DNA of 64,000 bases, taken from Bradyrhizobium iriomotense. GTDB lineage: Bacteria; Pseudomonadota; Alphaproteobacteria; Rhizobiales; Xanthobacteraceae. The notes below the pieces were generated by a model. That model saw nothing but the letters and a program-made list of their open reading frames with translations, searched no databases and was not told where the DNA came from. The position numbers and the translations under genes were made by a program. The stretch spans positions 62,001-126,000 of the forward strand of contig NZ_JAFCLP010000016.1 of the NCBI RefSeq assembly GCF_018129405.1. Direction: 5' to 3'. Positions 26,563-36,051 of this stretch are shown piece by piece (position 1 is the first letter of the stretch; every line of letters starts with the position of its first letter).

Positions 26563-27540
26563 ATGCCCAGGATCAGCCGACGCCAGGCGACAGCTCTGAT
26601 CGCCGGCGCGCTCGCCGCGCCGCTTGGCGCACCCGCAATCGTCAGGGCGCGTGCGTCGCAGATCTTCATCATCGTGCCCTATGCGCCGGGCGGCTCGATC
26701 GACAGCCTGATGCGCTCGATCGCAAAAGCGATGGCAGAAACCCTCGATCAGCCGGTCCTGGTCGACAACAAGCCGGGCGCCAACGGCATCGTCGGTTCAC
26801 AATACGTCGCGCGCGCGCCGAAGGACGGGTCGGTCCTGCTCGCCGGCGGCACCGGGCCGATTTCGCTGAACGTGCTGTTGCGAAAGAATCTGCCCTACAA
26901 GCTCGAGGACTTTGCCTCCGTCGCCATGCTCTGCAACGGGCCGCTGTCACTGACCGTGAACGCGCGCACGCCAGCCACCGACGTCAAGAGCTTCGTCACC
27001 TACGCCAAGGGCCGCGACAAGCCGCTGTTCTACGCCACGCTCGGTCCGGGCAGCGTCACGCATTTGTTCGGAATCATGATGGGCAAGACGATGGGATTTG
27101 CCGTCACCGAGGTTGCCTATCGCAACAATCCGGCCTCCATCATGGAGACGCTGTCCGGAGAATGCGATCTCAACTTCGCAACGCCCGCGGCCGTGATCGA
27201 GCATGCGCGCGGCGGCCAGCTCCGCATCCTCGCAGTCTCATCGGAAAAGCGCATGGCGACTCTCCCGGATATCCCGACGCTGGCGGAATCCGGCTATCCC
27301 GACCTCACGGCCTCGTTCTGGACCGCGCTGCACGCGCCCGCGGGCACGCCGCGCGATGTCGTCGCGCGGCTGAACGCGGCGGCCAACGCCGCGATGCAGA
27401 AGCCGGAGATCGCAAAGCAGCTCGAGACCGACGGCCTGATGGTGGATACCGGCGCACCGGAACGGCTCGACGCCCAATTGACCAAGGACGCGGCGCTCTG
27501 GGGGCCGGTGATCAAGGCGCAGAACATCGTCTTGGAGTGA
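26563..27540 (+). CDS. Bug/TctC-type tripartite tricarboxylate receptor
   Basis: A 325-residue extracytoplasmic solute receptor of the Bug family. The N terminus PRISRRQATALIAGALAAP has a twin-arginine-like pair (Arg6-Arg7) and a hydrophobic core, with cleavage near residue 31. Mature-protein hallmarks are IVPYAPGGSIDSLMR, VDNKPGANGIVGSQYVA and the ADIPTLAESGYP-like segment DIPTLAESGYPDL. AGGAGG at 26551-26556 fixes the start at ATG 26563 rather than TTG 26548. It probably delivers a carboxylate to TctA/TctB at the far end of the divergent operon. It is likely controlled by the operator embedded in its promoter. Confidence 0.95.
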   Translation: MPRISRRQATALIAGALAAPLGAPAIVRARASQIFIIVPYAPGGSIDSLMRSIAKAMAETLDQPVLVDNKPGANGIVGSQYVARAPKDGSVLLAGGTGPISLNVLLRKNLPYKLEDFASVAMLCNGPLSLTVNARTPATDVKSFVTYAKGRDKPLFYATLGPGSVTHLFGIMMGKTMGFAVTEVAYRNNPASIMETLSGECDLNFATPAAVIEHARGGQLRILAVSSEKRMATLPDIPTLAESGYPDLTASFWTALHAPAGTPRDVVARLNAAANAAMQKPEIAKQLETDGLMVDTGAPERLDAQLTKDAALWGPVIKAQNIVLE

Positions 27541-27561
27541 GGCGCGGCTGCCGTCCGCCGG

Positions 27562-28236
27562 TCAACGCGACTTGCGCCGGCCGGCCTTGGGCGGCTCCGC
27601 CCCAGGGAGCTCGACAAGCTGGCCGCTGCGCAGGCCATTGAAGATCATGTCGAAGAAAATGTCCGCGATCTGCTCGGGCGTTGCGGACTTGTTCGGATTG
27701 TACCAGCGATGCATCCAATTGAGCGAGGACAGGATCAGCCGGCCGGTCATGGGAACATCGACCTTGCGGATTTCGCCGGCATCGATGGCTTCCTGGATCA
27801 GACCGCGCAGGAAGTTTTCGAAGCGGTCGCGGCGCGTCAGCCGTTCCTTGTGCCGGTGACGGTCGGGATCGTTCCAGAACGCGGTCGTCGAAGCGATCCA
27901 GGCCCAGCGGTAACGCCGGAAATATTCCGCCGTGGCGACCATGAAAGCGCGGATCTTCTGCGACGGCGGCCCGTCGGGAATCCGGTCGCGCACGAACAAA
28001 TAGAGCTCGAGCGTCGAGCCGACCGCGACACGCGCGTAGATCTCGTCCTTGTTGGAGAAGTGATGATAGAGCAGCGACTTGGAGATGCCGCAGGCGAGCG
28101 CGATGTCGCGCATCGAGGTGCCCTCGAACCCCTTGCTGGCGAACAGCCGCCCGGCCTCGGCGAGGATCTGCAGCACGCGGTCCGAGGCCTCGGCCTGGTT
28201 CGCAACGCCATCCTTCATCGTTGACAGTTCAGTCAT
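27562..28236 (-). CDS. TetR-family repressor, probable regulator of the acyl-CoA/Tct regulon
   Basis: A 224-residue TetR-type regulator with the helix-turn-helix at about 41-61 (SMRDIALACGISKSLLYHHF), preceded by AGRLFASKGFEGT. The C-terminal ligand domain has TWAWIASTT-like helices and ends in a basic tail (AGRRKSR). This C-terminal type is common in repressors that sense acyl-CoA esters, so a CoA-ester inducer is plausible. Its own promoter (28279-28308) contains the palindrome GACCGATCGGTC, which also lies twice at 26425-26514, suggesting autorepression and control of the two divergent transcripts and the lactonase gene. Confidence 0.92.
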   Translation of the reverse strand: MTELSTMKDGVANQAEASDRVLQILAEAGRLFASKGFEGTSMRDIALACGISKSLLYHHFSNKDEIYARVAVGSTLELYLFVRDRIPDGPPSQKIRAFMVATAEYFRRYRWAWIASTTAFWNDPDRHRHKERLTRRDRFENFLRGLIQEAIDAGEIRKVDVPMTGRLILSSLNWMHRWYNPNKSATPEQIADIFFDMIFNGLRSGQLVELPGAEPPKAGRRKSR

Positions 28237-28278
28237 GAACTCCGCAATCCATTCGTCAGCCTGAGAGTCTTTAGAATG

Positions 28279-28308
28279 AAACTAGGTTTTCACCGACCGA
28301 TCGGTCAA
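28279..28308 (-). promoter_or_regulatory. tetR promoter with TetR-type operator, site 3
   Basis: Read leftward: -35 TTGACC (complement of 28303-28308), 18-base spacer, -10 TAGTTT (complement of 28279-28284). The palindrome GACCGATCGGTC at 28295-28306 overlaps the -35 and spacer. The lactonase ATG lies about 30 bases to the right, so one bound repressor could control both genes. Confidence 0.8.
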
Positions 28309-28334
28309 GTCCGGCGATTCCCGCGGAAGGAACC

Positions 28335-29219
28335 ATGAGCGCCGTCCGGATCACGCGCATCGGCGCCACCAAGGACCAGCTCGGCGAGAGCCCGGTTTGG
28401 GATGAGCGCGGGCGACGCCTCTACTGGATCGACTCCCTCGCCGGATTGATCCATAGGCTCGATCCCGTCACCGGCGCGGCCGAGCAGTTCGATGTGCCCG
28501 CGCCGATCGGCTCGCTGGCGCTGCGAGGCGACAGCGGCGCGGTCCTGGCTCTGCGCAACGGATTTGCGGCTTATGATTTCGACAAGCGCGCGCTGACGGA
28601 AGGCCCAATGATCGGGCTCGACCATCCGAAGGTGCGGCTCAACGACGGCAAGGCCGATCCGCATGGCCGCTTTCTGGCGGGCACGATGCATGGCGACCGC
28701 GCCCCGGATGAGTCGCCGCTCGGCGGCCTCTATCGGCTGGACGCATCAGGCGCGCTGCAACTGCTGGCGACGGACCTCGCCGTGAGCAACGGACCGTGCT
28801 TCAGCCCCGACGGCCGGACCTTCTATCTCGCCGACAGCGCAAGGCGGATTATCTGGGCCTATGACTACAGTGCGGAAGGTCCCCTTGCGAACAAGCGCGT
28901 CTTCGTCGACACGGAGGCGCAAGGATCCGGCTGCGACGGCGCAACGGTCGATGCGGACGGACATCTCTGGTCCGTGCTCGTGCGCATCGGCAAGATCGCG
29001 CGGTTTGCGCCGGACGGAAGGCTCGTGCGAACGATCGACATGCCGGTCCGTCATCCGACCAGCGTGAGCTTCGGCGGCCCCGATCTCGATCTTCTCTACG
29101 TGACATCGATCTCGCGCAGCCACGCGCTCGCCGACGACCACCCCGATGCCGGCGGCCAGTTCGCCGTCGAGGGCCTCGGCGTTCGCGGCCTGCCGGCACA
29201 CAGGTTTGGCGCGGGCTGA
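28335..29219 (+). CDS. SMP-30/gluconolactonase/LRE-family lactonase
   Basis: A 294-residue six-bladed beta-propeller hydrolase. The metal and catalytic residues expected for the family are visible: Glu18 in LGESPVWD, Asn103 in RLNDGKADPHG, Asn152 in VSNGPCFSPDG and Asp201 in GCDGATVDADG. Family members open sugar or other lactones. There is no signal peptide, so it is cytoplasmic. GGAAGGAA precedes the ATG. Operator site 3 lies between it and tetR, so it joins the same regulon, which suggests that a lactone is a substrate or intermediate of the pathway. Confidence 0.93.
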   Translation: MSAVRITRIGATKDQLGESPVWDERGRRLYWIDSLAGLIHRLDPVTGAAEQFDVPAPIGSLALRGDSGAVLALRNGFAAYDFDKRALTEGPMIGLDHPKVRLNDGKADPHGRFLAGTMHGDRAPDESPLGGLYRLDASGALQLLATDLAVSNGPCFSPDGRTFYLADSARRIIWAYDYSAEGPLANKRVFVDTEAQGSGCDGATVDADGHLWSVLVRIGKIARFAPDGRLVRTIDMPVRHPTSVSFGGPDLDLLYVTSISRSHALADDHPDAGGQFAVEGLGVRGLPAHRFGAG

Positions 29220-29231
29220 CCGGCCGCGCGG

Positions 29232-30149
29232 CTACCGCGCCGATCTCTTGACCTGCTTCGGCACGTGCTCCGCCATGTAGTCCACGAACACCCTGATCTT
29301 CTCCGGCAAGTAGCTGCTCTGGAGAAACGTCGCATACATGCCCTCGTCGAAGGTGGAATTCGTCACCCGGAAGCCCGGCAGCAGGCGTCTCAGGCGCCCG
29401 CTCTTCAACTCGTCCGCCACGGTGTAATCATCCAGCAGGGCGATGCCGTGCCCGCCGGCGGCGAGGTCGCAAAGCACCACCCCGTTGTTGCTGCTGAAGG
29501 ACGACGGCACGACGATCTCACGCAGCCTGTTCCTGTGCATGAACTTCCAGACCACGTCGTCCGGGCCCATCCAGTAGGTCAGGCAATTGTGGCGGGTGAT
29601 GTCCTCCGGTTCGCGCAATTTCGGCATCCGGGCGACATAGTCCGGTGAAGCCACGAGAATCCGCTCGCTCCGCAGCAGTCTTCGCTGCATGAGGGCCGGG
29701 TCTTTCGCCGCCTGGATCTGGAAGTCGACGTCGAATTCATCTTCGCGAAGCTGGGGACGCCGCTCGGACAGGCGCAGCTCCACCTTCAATTCCGGATAGA
29801 GCTTCTGAAAACCCGGGATCAGCGGCGACAGCACCTTGATGCCGAACAGCGTCCGCGAGTGCACCCGCAGCGTGCCGCGCGGCGCGGTCTGCAGTGCGAG
29901 CGCCGCAGCTTCGGCATCCTCGATGCCGTGCAGCACCTGCTCGGTGCGTTGGAAGAAGATCTTGCCGGCATCGGTCAACCCGAGATGGCGTGTGCTGCGG
30001 TTCAACAGCTGCACGCCGAGCTGCGCCTCGAGCTCGCCGATATAGCGCGACACCGACGCCGGCGAGAGCCCTACGCGGCGCCCGGCGGCCGAAAAGCTGC
30101 CCTCACGGACGGCGCTGACGAACAATTCCATGGCCTGGAGGCGATTCAT
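29232..30149 (-). CDS. LysR-family transcriptional regulator
   Basis: A 305-residue LysR-type regulator. The winged helix-turn-helix spans about 2-60 (GSFSAAGRRVGLSPASVSRY, then LNRSTRHLGLTDAG), followed by the periplasmic-binding-like effector domain. The sequence resembles the CrgA/PecT-like LysR subgroup. ATG at 30149 is preferred over TTG at 30170. It is divergent from the flavin monooxygenase gene at 30267, the usual layout for a LysR protein controlling its neighbour. The effector is unknown. Confidence 0.93.
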   Translation of the reverse strand: MNRLQAMELFVSAVREGSFSAAGRRVGLSPASVSRYIGELEAQLGVQLLNRSTRHLGLTDAGKIFFQRTEQVLHGIEDAEAAALALQTAPRGTLRVHSRTLFGIKVLSPLIPGFQKLYPELKVELRLSERRPQLREDEFDVDFQIQAAKDPALMQRRLLRSERILVASPDYVARMPKLREPEDITRHNCLTYWMGPDDVVWKFMHRNRLREIVVPSSFSSNNGVVLCDLAAGGHGIALLDDYTVADELKSGRLRRLLPGFRVTNSTFDEGMYATFLQSSYLPEKIRVFVDYMAEHVPKQVKRSAR

Positions 30150-30266
30150 CGATCTTTTCAGATTCTGCAAAGGACATGCTCAGATTACGTCAATTGTTCG
30201 AAAATGCTCAAGCCCCTAACGTGATGAGAACGCGTCGCAAGAGCGACCAGGTGGAGGAAGCAATCG

Positions 30267-31349
30267 ATGGAATTCGGCGTATTCATTCTGGCGCAGCAGC
30301 GCGGCTATCATCAGAGCTCGCAGCAGGTGATCAACAACGCCGTCGAGCAGACGGTCGCCGCCGAGCAGGCCGGCTTCAATACGGCGTGGTACGCCGAGCA
30401 CCATTTCAACAATTACAGCCTCTGCCCCTCGCCGTTGATGATGGTCGCGCATTGCGCCGGCCTGACCAAGCGTATCCGCCTCGGCACCGCCGTCTGCGTG
30501 CTGCCGCTGTATCATCCGGCGCGGCTGCTCGGCGAAATCGGCTTCGCCGATACGGTCTCGAACGGACGCCTCGATCTCGGCATCGGCTCCGGCTACCAGA
30601 AATTCGAGTTCGACCGCTTCGGCGTGGACCTCGACCATTCGCATGCGCTGTTCGCCGAATTTTACGACGTGCTCGAGGCCGGCATGCGCGAGCGCATCTT
30701 CTCCTATGACGGTGAACATCTGAAGATGCCGCCGACCGCCATCGCCGTGCGCACGGTGCAGAAACCGATGCCGCCGATCTGGGTCACGTCCGGCCACGGC
30801 GAGACGCTCGGCCGCGCCATTCGCGACAACCACAACCTGTTCGTCACCGCGCTACTGAACGGCCTCGACGCGATCAAGGCGTTGCGCGAACGTCTCGAGG
30901 GAATCGCGGCGACGGAAGGCCGCTCCATCGGCGACACGCATTTCGGCTTCCTGCGCTGCGCCTATGCCAGCGACAATGACAGCGAGATCCAGTCCTATCT
31001 GGACAACGCGCGCTTCCAGCGCCGGCTCTCCGAAAGCCTGAAGTTCCGGCGCGCCCAGAGCGACGACGGCTATCTGATCAAGGAAGAGGCCGGGCCGAAC
31101 GACATGAGCCTGGAGACGATGCGGAAGAACCTGCCCGTCGGCAGCGTCAACCAGGTGATCGACCGCATGCTGGAAGAGATCAGCATTCTCAAGCCGACCC
31201 ACATCGCGCTGCAGACCCAGCTCGGCGATTTCGATCAGCGCACGATGCTGCGCCAGATCGAATTGTGGGGCAGCAGGATCATCCCCGCAATCCGGAAGGA
31301 ACTGAAATCCGGTCGCAGCAAGGTCGCGAGCGAAGCGGTCTCAGCTTAG
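30267..31349 (+). CDS. LLM-class (bacterial luciferase-like) flavin-dependent monooxygenase
   Basis: A 360-residue TIM-barrel monooxygenase using reduced FMN. MEFGVFILAQQRGYHQ, TAWYAEHHFNNYSLCPSPL and GRLDLGIGSGYQKFEFDRFG are characteristic of the luciferase-like family. The reductase partner follows at 31386, 36 bases downstream, making a two-component system. Substrates of such pairs include alkanesulfonates, thioethers and aromatic or aliphatic ketones; the sequence does not resolve which. It is divergently transcribed from the LysR gene. Confidence 0.93.
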   Translation: MEFGVFILAQQRGYHQSSQQVINNAVEQTVAAEQAGFNTAWYAEHHFNNYSLCPSPLMMVAHCAGLTKRIRLGTAVCVLPLYHPARLLGEIGFADTVSNGRLDLGIGSGYQKFEFDRFGVDLDHSHALFAEFYDVLEAGMRERIFSYDGEHLKMPPTAIAVRTVQKPMPPIWVTSGHGETLGRAIRDNHNLFVTALLNGLDAIKALRERLEGIAATEGRSIGDTHFGFLRCAYASDNDSEIQSYLDNARFQRRLSESLKFRRAQSDDGYLIKEEAGPNDMSLETMRKNLPVGSVNQVIDRMLEEISILKPTHIALQTQLGDFDQRTMLRQIELWGSRIIPAIRKELKSGRSKVASEAVSA

Positions 31350-31385
31350 GCGCGACCGGCGAGGCGCGAGGTTCGGAGGCACGTC

Positions 31386-31901
31386 ATGGGATGCCAGATG
31401 TCTCAAATGACCGATTTCCGCTCGGTCGAAGCCGCCGAGTTTCGGCTGGCCATGCGCAACCTCGCGAGCGGCGTCGCAATCGTGGCGACGGGAACGGAAA
31501 CCACACGGCGCGGGCTGACGGTCAGCTCCGTCACTTCGCTGTGCATGGACCCGCCCTGCCTTCTCGTCGGCGTCAATTCAAGCTCCGAAACGCATGCCGC
31601 CATCCTCGCCAACGGCCGCTTCGGGATCAGCCTGCTCGGCAGCGGGCAGGAGGATCTGGCGCTGCGTTTCGCCGGCGGCGCCAAGGGCATCGATCGCTTC
31701 GCCACTGCGCCATGGGAGCAAGGCATTCTCGATGTGCCGCTGCTAGAACCGGCGATCGGCGCACTGGAATGCGTGCTGCACCACCACCAGGTGGTGGGCA
31801 CGCACGGTCTCTTCATCGGCCGGATCGTGGCCACCCGCGGCGGCAACGGCGATCCCCTCGTCAATTTCCAGGGCGCATTGCGCGCACTGCCGCAAGCCTA
31901 G
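31386..31901 (+). CDS. flavin reductase (HpaC-like), partner of the 30267 monooxygenase
   Basis: A 171-residue flavin reductase of the FMN-binding split-barrel family, NAD(P)H:FMN type. FRLAMRNLASGVAIVATG, GLTVSSVTSLCMDPPCLLV and HAAILANGRFGISLLG are typical. It supplies reduced flavin to the luciferase-like enzyme encoded just upstream. Alternative ATGs at codons 5 and 8 would only trim the N terminus. Confidence 0.92.
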   Translation: MGCQMSQMTDFRSVEAAEFRLAMRNLASGVAIVATGTETTRRGLTVSSVTSLCMDPPCLLVGVNSSSETHAAILANGRFGISLLGSGQEDLALRFAGGAKGIDRFATAPWEQGILDVPLLEPAIGALECVLHHHQVVGTHGLFIGRIVATRGGNGDPLVNFQGALRALPQA

Positions 31902-31968
31902 TTGCATCCCTGATGGCGATCCTGGCATCGTCACCAAACAGGCCGTGAGCGCAAGAAGGAGCCGCGCC

Positions 31969-32268
31969 GTGATCATCGAATGCCAGGACGGCGGTGCCGT
32001 CCGTCTGACCGAGCCATTCGACTTCAGAAAATTCAAGCTGGTCCTGCGCGCCGATGTCCGCGCCGATACACAGAGCTGGAACGGCATCACGCTTCTCGAC
32101 GATCGTGATGCGCTCGTCTCGATCGATCTGGTCCCGACCCTGCCGGGCCGCCCCGACGATGCAAGCTGGGATCAGGGCTACGCGGTGATGGTGGCCAAGG
32201 CCCGCGAACATGGCTGGATCGATGCCGAGCGACAGGCGATCCGCGCTCACATCGAACGAATGTTCTAG
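31969..32268 (+). CDS. hypothetical protein (99 aa) downstream of the flavin monooxygenase pair
   Basis: I do not recognise the family. The 99-residue soluble protein starts VIIECQDGGAVRLTEPFDF and ends with a helical tail (AIRAHIERMF). The GTG at 31969 has AAGGAG 7 bases upstream, which decides it over an earlier GTG at 31945. It is 67 bases after the reductase gene on the same strand, so it may be the third gene of that operon. No catalytic or binding motif is evident. Confidence 0.75.
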   Translation: MIIECQDGGAVRLTEPFDFRKFKLVLRADVRADTQSWNGITLLDDRDALVSIDLVPTLPGRPDDASWDQGYAVMVAKAREHGWIDAERQAIRAHIERMF

Positions 32269-32285
32269 CCGCAGTCGTCCCAGAG

Positions 32286-33767
32286 TCAATCCAGCTTGAT
32301 CCACACCCCCTTCGTTTGCAGGTATTCGTCGAGATGCTCGGTGCCGCCCTCGCGGCCATAACCGCTCATCTTGTAGCCGCCGAACGGCATGGCGGGATCC
32401 AGCGCGTGATAGGTATTCACCCACACCGATCCTGCGCGCAAGCTGCGCGAGATGATGTGGGCCTTGCTCACGTCGCGCGTGAAGACACCTGCCGCGAGCC
32501 CGTACGGCGTCGCATTGGCTCGTTCCACGGCCTCGTCGAGGGTGTCGAACGGCAGTGCGGAAATGACCGGGCCGAAGATCTCGTCACGTGCGATCTGCAT
32601 GTCGTCGGAGACGCCGGCGAAGACGGTCGGCTCGACGAAGTTGCCCTTGGCAAGACTGCCCTCCTTCGCACGCCGGCCGCCGGCCACCACCTTCGCGCCC
32701 TCGTCGCGCCCGCTTTGCAGGAAGCCCTCGACCTTGTCGAGTTGTCGCTGGGAGACGAGAGGCCCGATCTCCGTCGCCGGATCCGCGCCATCGCCGATCT
32801 TCAGCGCCGAGGCGAACTTCCCGAGCCGCTCGACCAATTCATCATGGATTTTACGCTCCACGAACAGGCGCGAGCCGGCGATGCAGATCTGGCCCGAATT
32901 GGCGAACGCGGCCATCGCGGCGGTCGGCACGGCCTTGTCGAGATCAGCATCGGCGCAGACGATGACCGGTGACTTTCCGCCAAGCTCGAGAGACACCCGC
33001 TTGAGGTTGCCGGCCGACGCACGAATGATCGCCTGGCCGGTCGCAGTGGAGCCGGTGAAGACGATCTTGTCGACACCGGGATGCTCGGCCAGAGGCGCCC
33101 CGGCCTCCGCCCCGGTTCCGGTCACCACGTTGACGACGCCGGGCGGCACGCCGGCCTCGTTCATCAGATCCGCGATCAGCAGCGGCGTCAGCGGCGCCTC
33201 TTCCGACGGCTTGAGCACGATCGTGCAGCCGGTGGCGAGCGCGGGTCCGATCTTCCAGACCGACGCGGCCGTCGGCGCATTCCACGGAATGATGGCGCCG
33301 ACGACGCCGATGGGCTCCTTCCGCGTGAACGAGACGATGTCTCCCGGAAGCGAATTGTCTACCGTCTGCCCGTGGAGCGCGGTCGCCATGCCGGCGTAGT
33401 ATCGCAGCATGCCGATCACGCGGAGCTTGTTCGCCCGCGTCCGGGCGATCGGCATCCCCATATCGGCCGTATCGGACTGGCTGATCTCCTCCCAGTGCTT
33501 CTCGAACAGGTCGGCGATACGCAGGAGCAGCGCCTGCCGCTCGAACGGCTTGAAACGGCTCCACGGTCCGACGAAGGCGCGACGGGCCGCGCCGACCGCG
33601 GCGTTGATATCGGCCGACTCGCCGCAGGGGACACGCCCGATGACCTCGCCGGTCGCGGGGTTGCGCGTCTCGAAGAGCTTGCCCGAGCGGGCATCCACCC
33701 ACGCGCCGTCGACGAACATCTTTCTGGCTCGGCCGTCGATCGGAAATCGGATCTCAGCTTTCGTCAT
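32286..33767 (-). CDS. NAD(P)-dependent aldehyde dehydrogenase
   Basis: A 493-residue ALDH-superfamily enzyme, oxidising an aldehyde to an acid. PWNAPTAASVWKIGPALATG holds the active-site Asn, LELGGKSP the general-base Glu and NSGQICIAGSRLFV the catalytic Cys. The overall type is betaine/phenylacetaldehyde dehydrogenase-like. It lies downstream of the bkdR-like gene on the same strand with a 105-base gap and may be co-regulated with branched-chain degradation. The substrate is not determined. Confidence 0.92.
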   Translation of the reverse strand: MTKAEIRFPIDGRARKMFVDGAWVDARSGKLFETRNPATGEVIGRVPCGESADINAAVGAARRAFVGPWSRFKPFERQALLLRIADLFEKHWEEISQSDTADMGMPIARTRANKLRVIGMLRYYAGMATALHGQTVDNSLPGDIVSFTRKEPIGVVGAIIPWNAPTAASVWKIGPALATGCTIVLKPSEEAPLTPLLIADLMNEAGVPPGVVNVVTGTGAEAGAPLAEHPGVDKIVFTGSTATGQAIIRASAGNLKRVSLELGGKSPVIVCADADLDKAVPTAAMAAFANSGQICIAGSRLFVERKIHDELVERLGKFASALKIGDGADPATEIGPLVSQRQLDKVEGFLQSGRDEGAKVVAGGRRAKEGSLAKGNFVEPTVFAGVSDDMQIARDEIFGPVISALPFDTLDEAVERANATPYGLAAGVFTRDVSKAHIISRSLRAGSVWVNTYHALDPAMPFGGYKMSGYGREGGTEHLDEYLQTKGVWIKLD

Positions 33768-33872
33768 CGCAGTACTCCTGTCTCAACAGAGGCGATGGAC
33801 CGATGCCACGCCGTTGCTTGATTTCGCGCTTTCATAGCGGTGATTCTTTGCCTCGGGCAGGGTCCGTCAATG

Positions 33873-34373
33873 TCAGGTCTGCCCCGCCTTGGAAGGATCG
33901 ATCGATATCTGGCGCTTCAGGGTGCGCAGGCCGAACGTCGTCCGCGACTGCCGGATGCCGGGTATCCTGTACAACGCTTGTCGCAGGAAGCGCTCGTAGT
34001 GATCGGTGTCCCGTACCACGACCTTGATGAGATAATCGTACTCGCCGGTCACCAGATAGGCTTCCATCACCTCCGGAATTCGCGACAGCGCCGTACCGAA
34101 GCGCTCGAGCACCTTGTCGTCGTGCTTGTCCAGCGATATCTCGACGAAGGCGATATTGTTGTATCCCAGATTGGCGTGATTGAGCACCGCGACATATTTC
34201 TCGATCGCGCCGTTTTCCTCCAGGCGCTTCACCCTGGTCCAGCACGGCGAGCTCGAGAGCCCGACCTGCTCGGCCAGCGCACTCGTCGTCAAGCGGCCGT
34301 TCTCGCAAAGCGCCGAGAGAATCCGGCGATCCAGCTGATCGAGCTCCTCGACGGGGCTGCGCTTGGAGGGCAT
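33873..34373 (-). CDS. bkdR: Lrp/AsnC-family regulator, probable BkdR
   Basis: A 166-residue Lrp-type regulator. The N-terminal helix-turn-helix (LDQLDRRILSALCENGRLTT, then LSSSPCWTRVKRLEENGAI) is followed by the RAM/ligand domain (MEAYLVTGEYDYLIKVVVRD). It is divergent from the branched-chain oxoacid dehydrogenase operon. In Pseudomonas the Lrp-type BkdR is likewise divergent from bkdA1A2B-lpdV and activates it with branched-chain amino acids. The symbol rests on that matching layout. Direct repeats in the shared promoter (34382-34427) are candidate sites. Confidence 0.88.
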   Translation of the reverse strand: MPSKRSPVEELDQLDRRILSALCENGRLTTSALAEQVGLSSSPCWTRVKRLEENGAIEKYVAVLNHANLGYNNIAFVEISLDKHDDKVLERFGTALSRIPEVMEAYLVTGEYDYLIKVVVRDTDHYERFLRQALYRIPGIRQSRTTFGLRTLKRQISIDPSKAGQT

Positions 34374-34381
34374 CGGGAAAT

Positions 34382-34427
34382 CCTTCTGTCATTTCGTATT
34401 TTACCGGGAAAACCTTCCGTCATTTTG
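34382..34427. promoter_or_regulatory. direct repeats 31 bases apart in the bkdR-bkd promoter region
   Basis: CCTTCTGTCATTTCG (34382-34396) recurs as CCTTCCGTCATTTTG (34413-34427), 13 of 15 identical. The 31-base offset is close to three helical turns, as expected for phased Lrp dimers. The surrounding 34374-34497 region is AT-richer than its surroundings. Binding by the adjacent Lrp protein is inferred. Confidence 0.55.
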
Positions 34428-34497
34428 GCACATCTGTCTGGATTTTGGGAAGTTTTCTTGAAACAGGAGATTATCATGTGTCGCGAGAGAACGTGAC

Positions 34498-36047
<1,550 letters not shown>

Positions 36048-36051
36048 CGCG

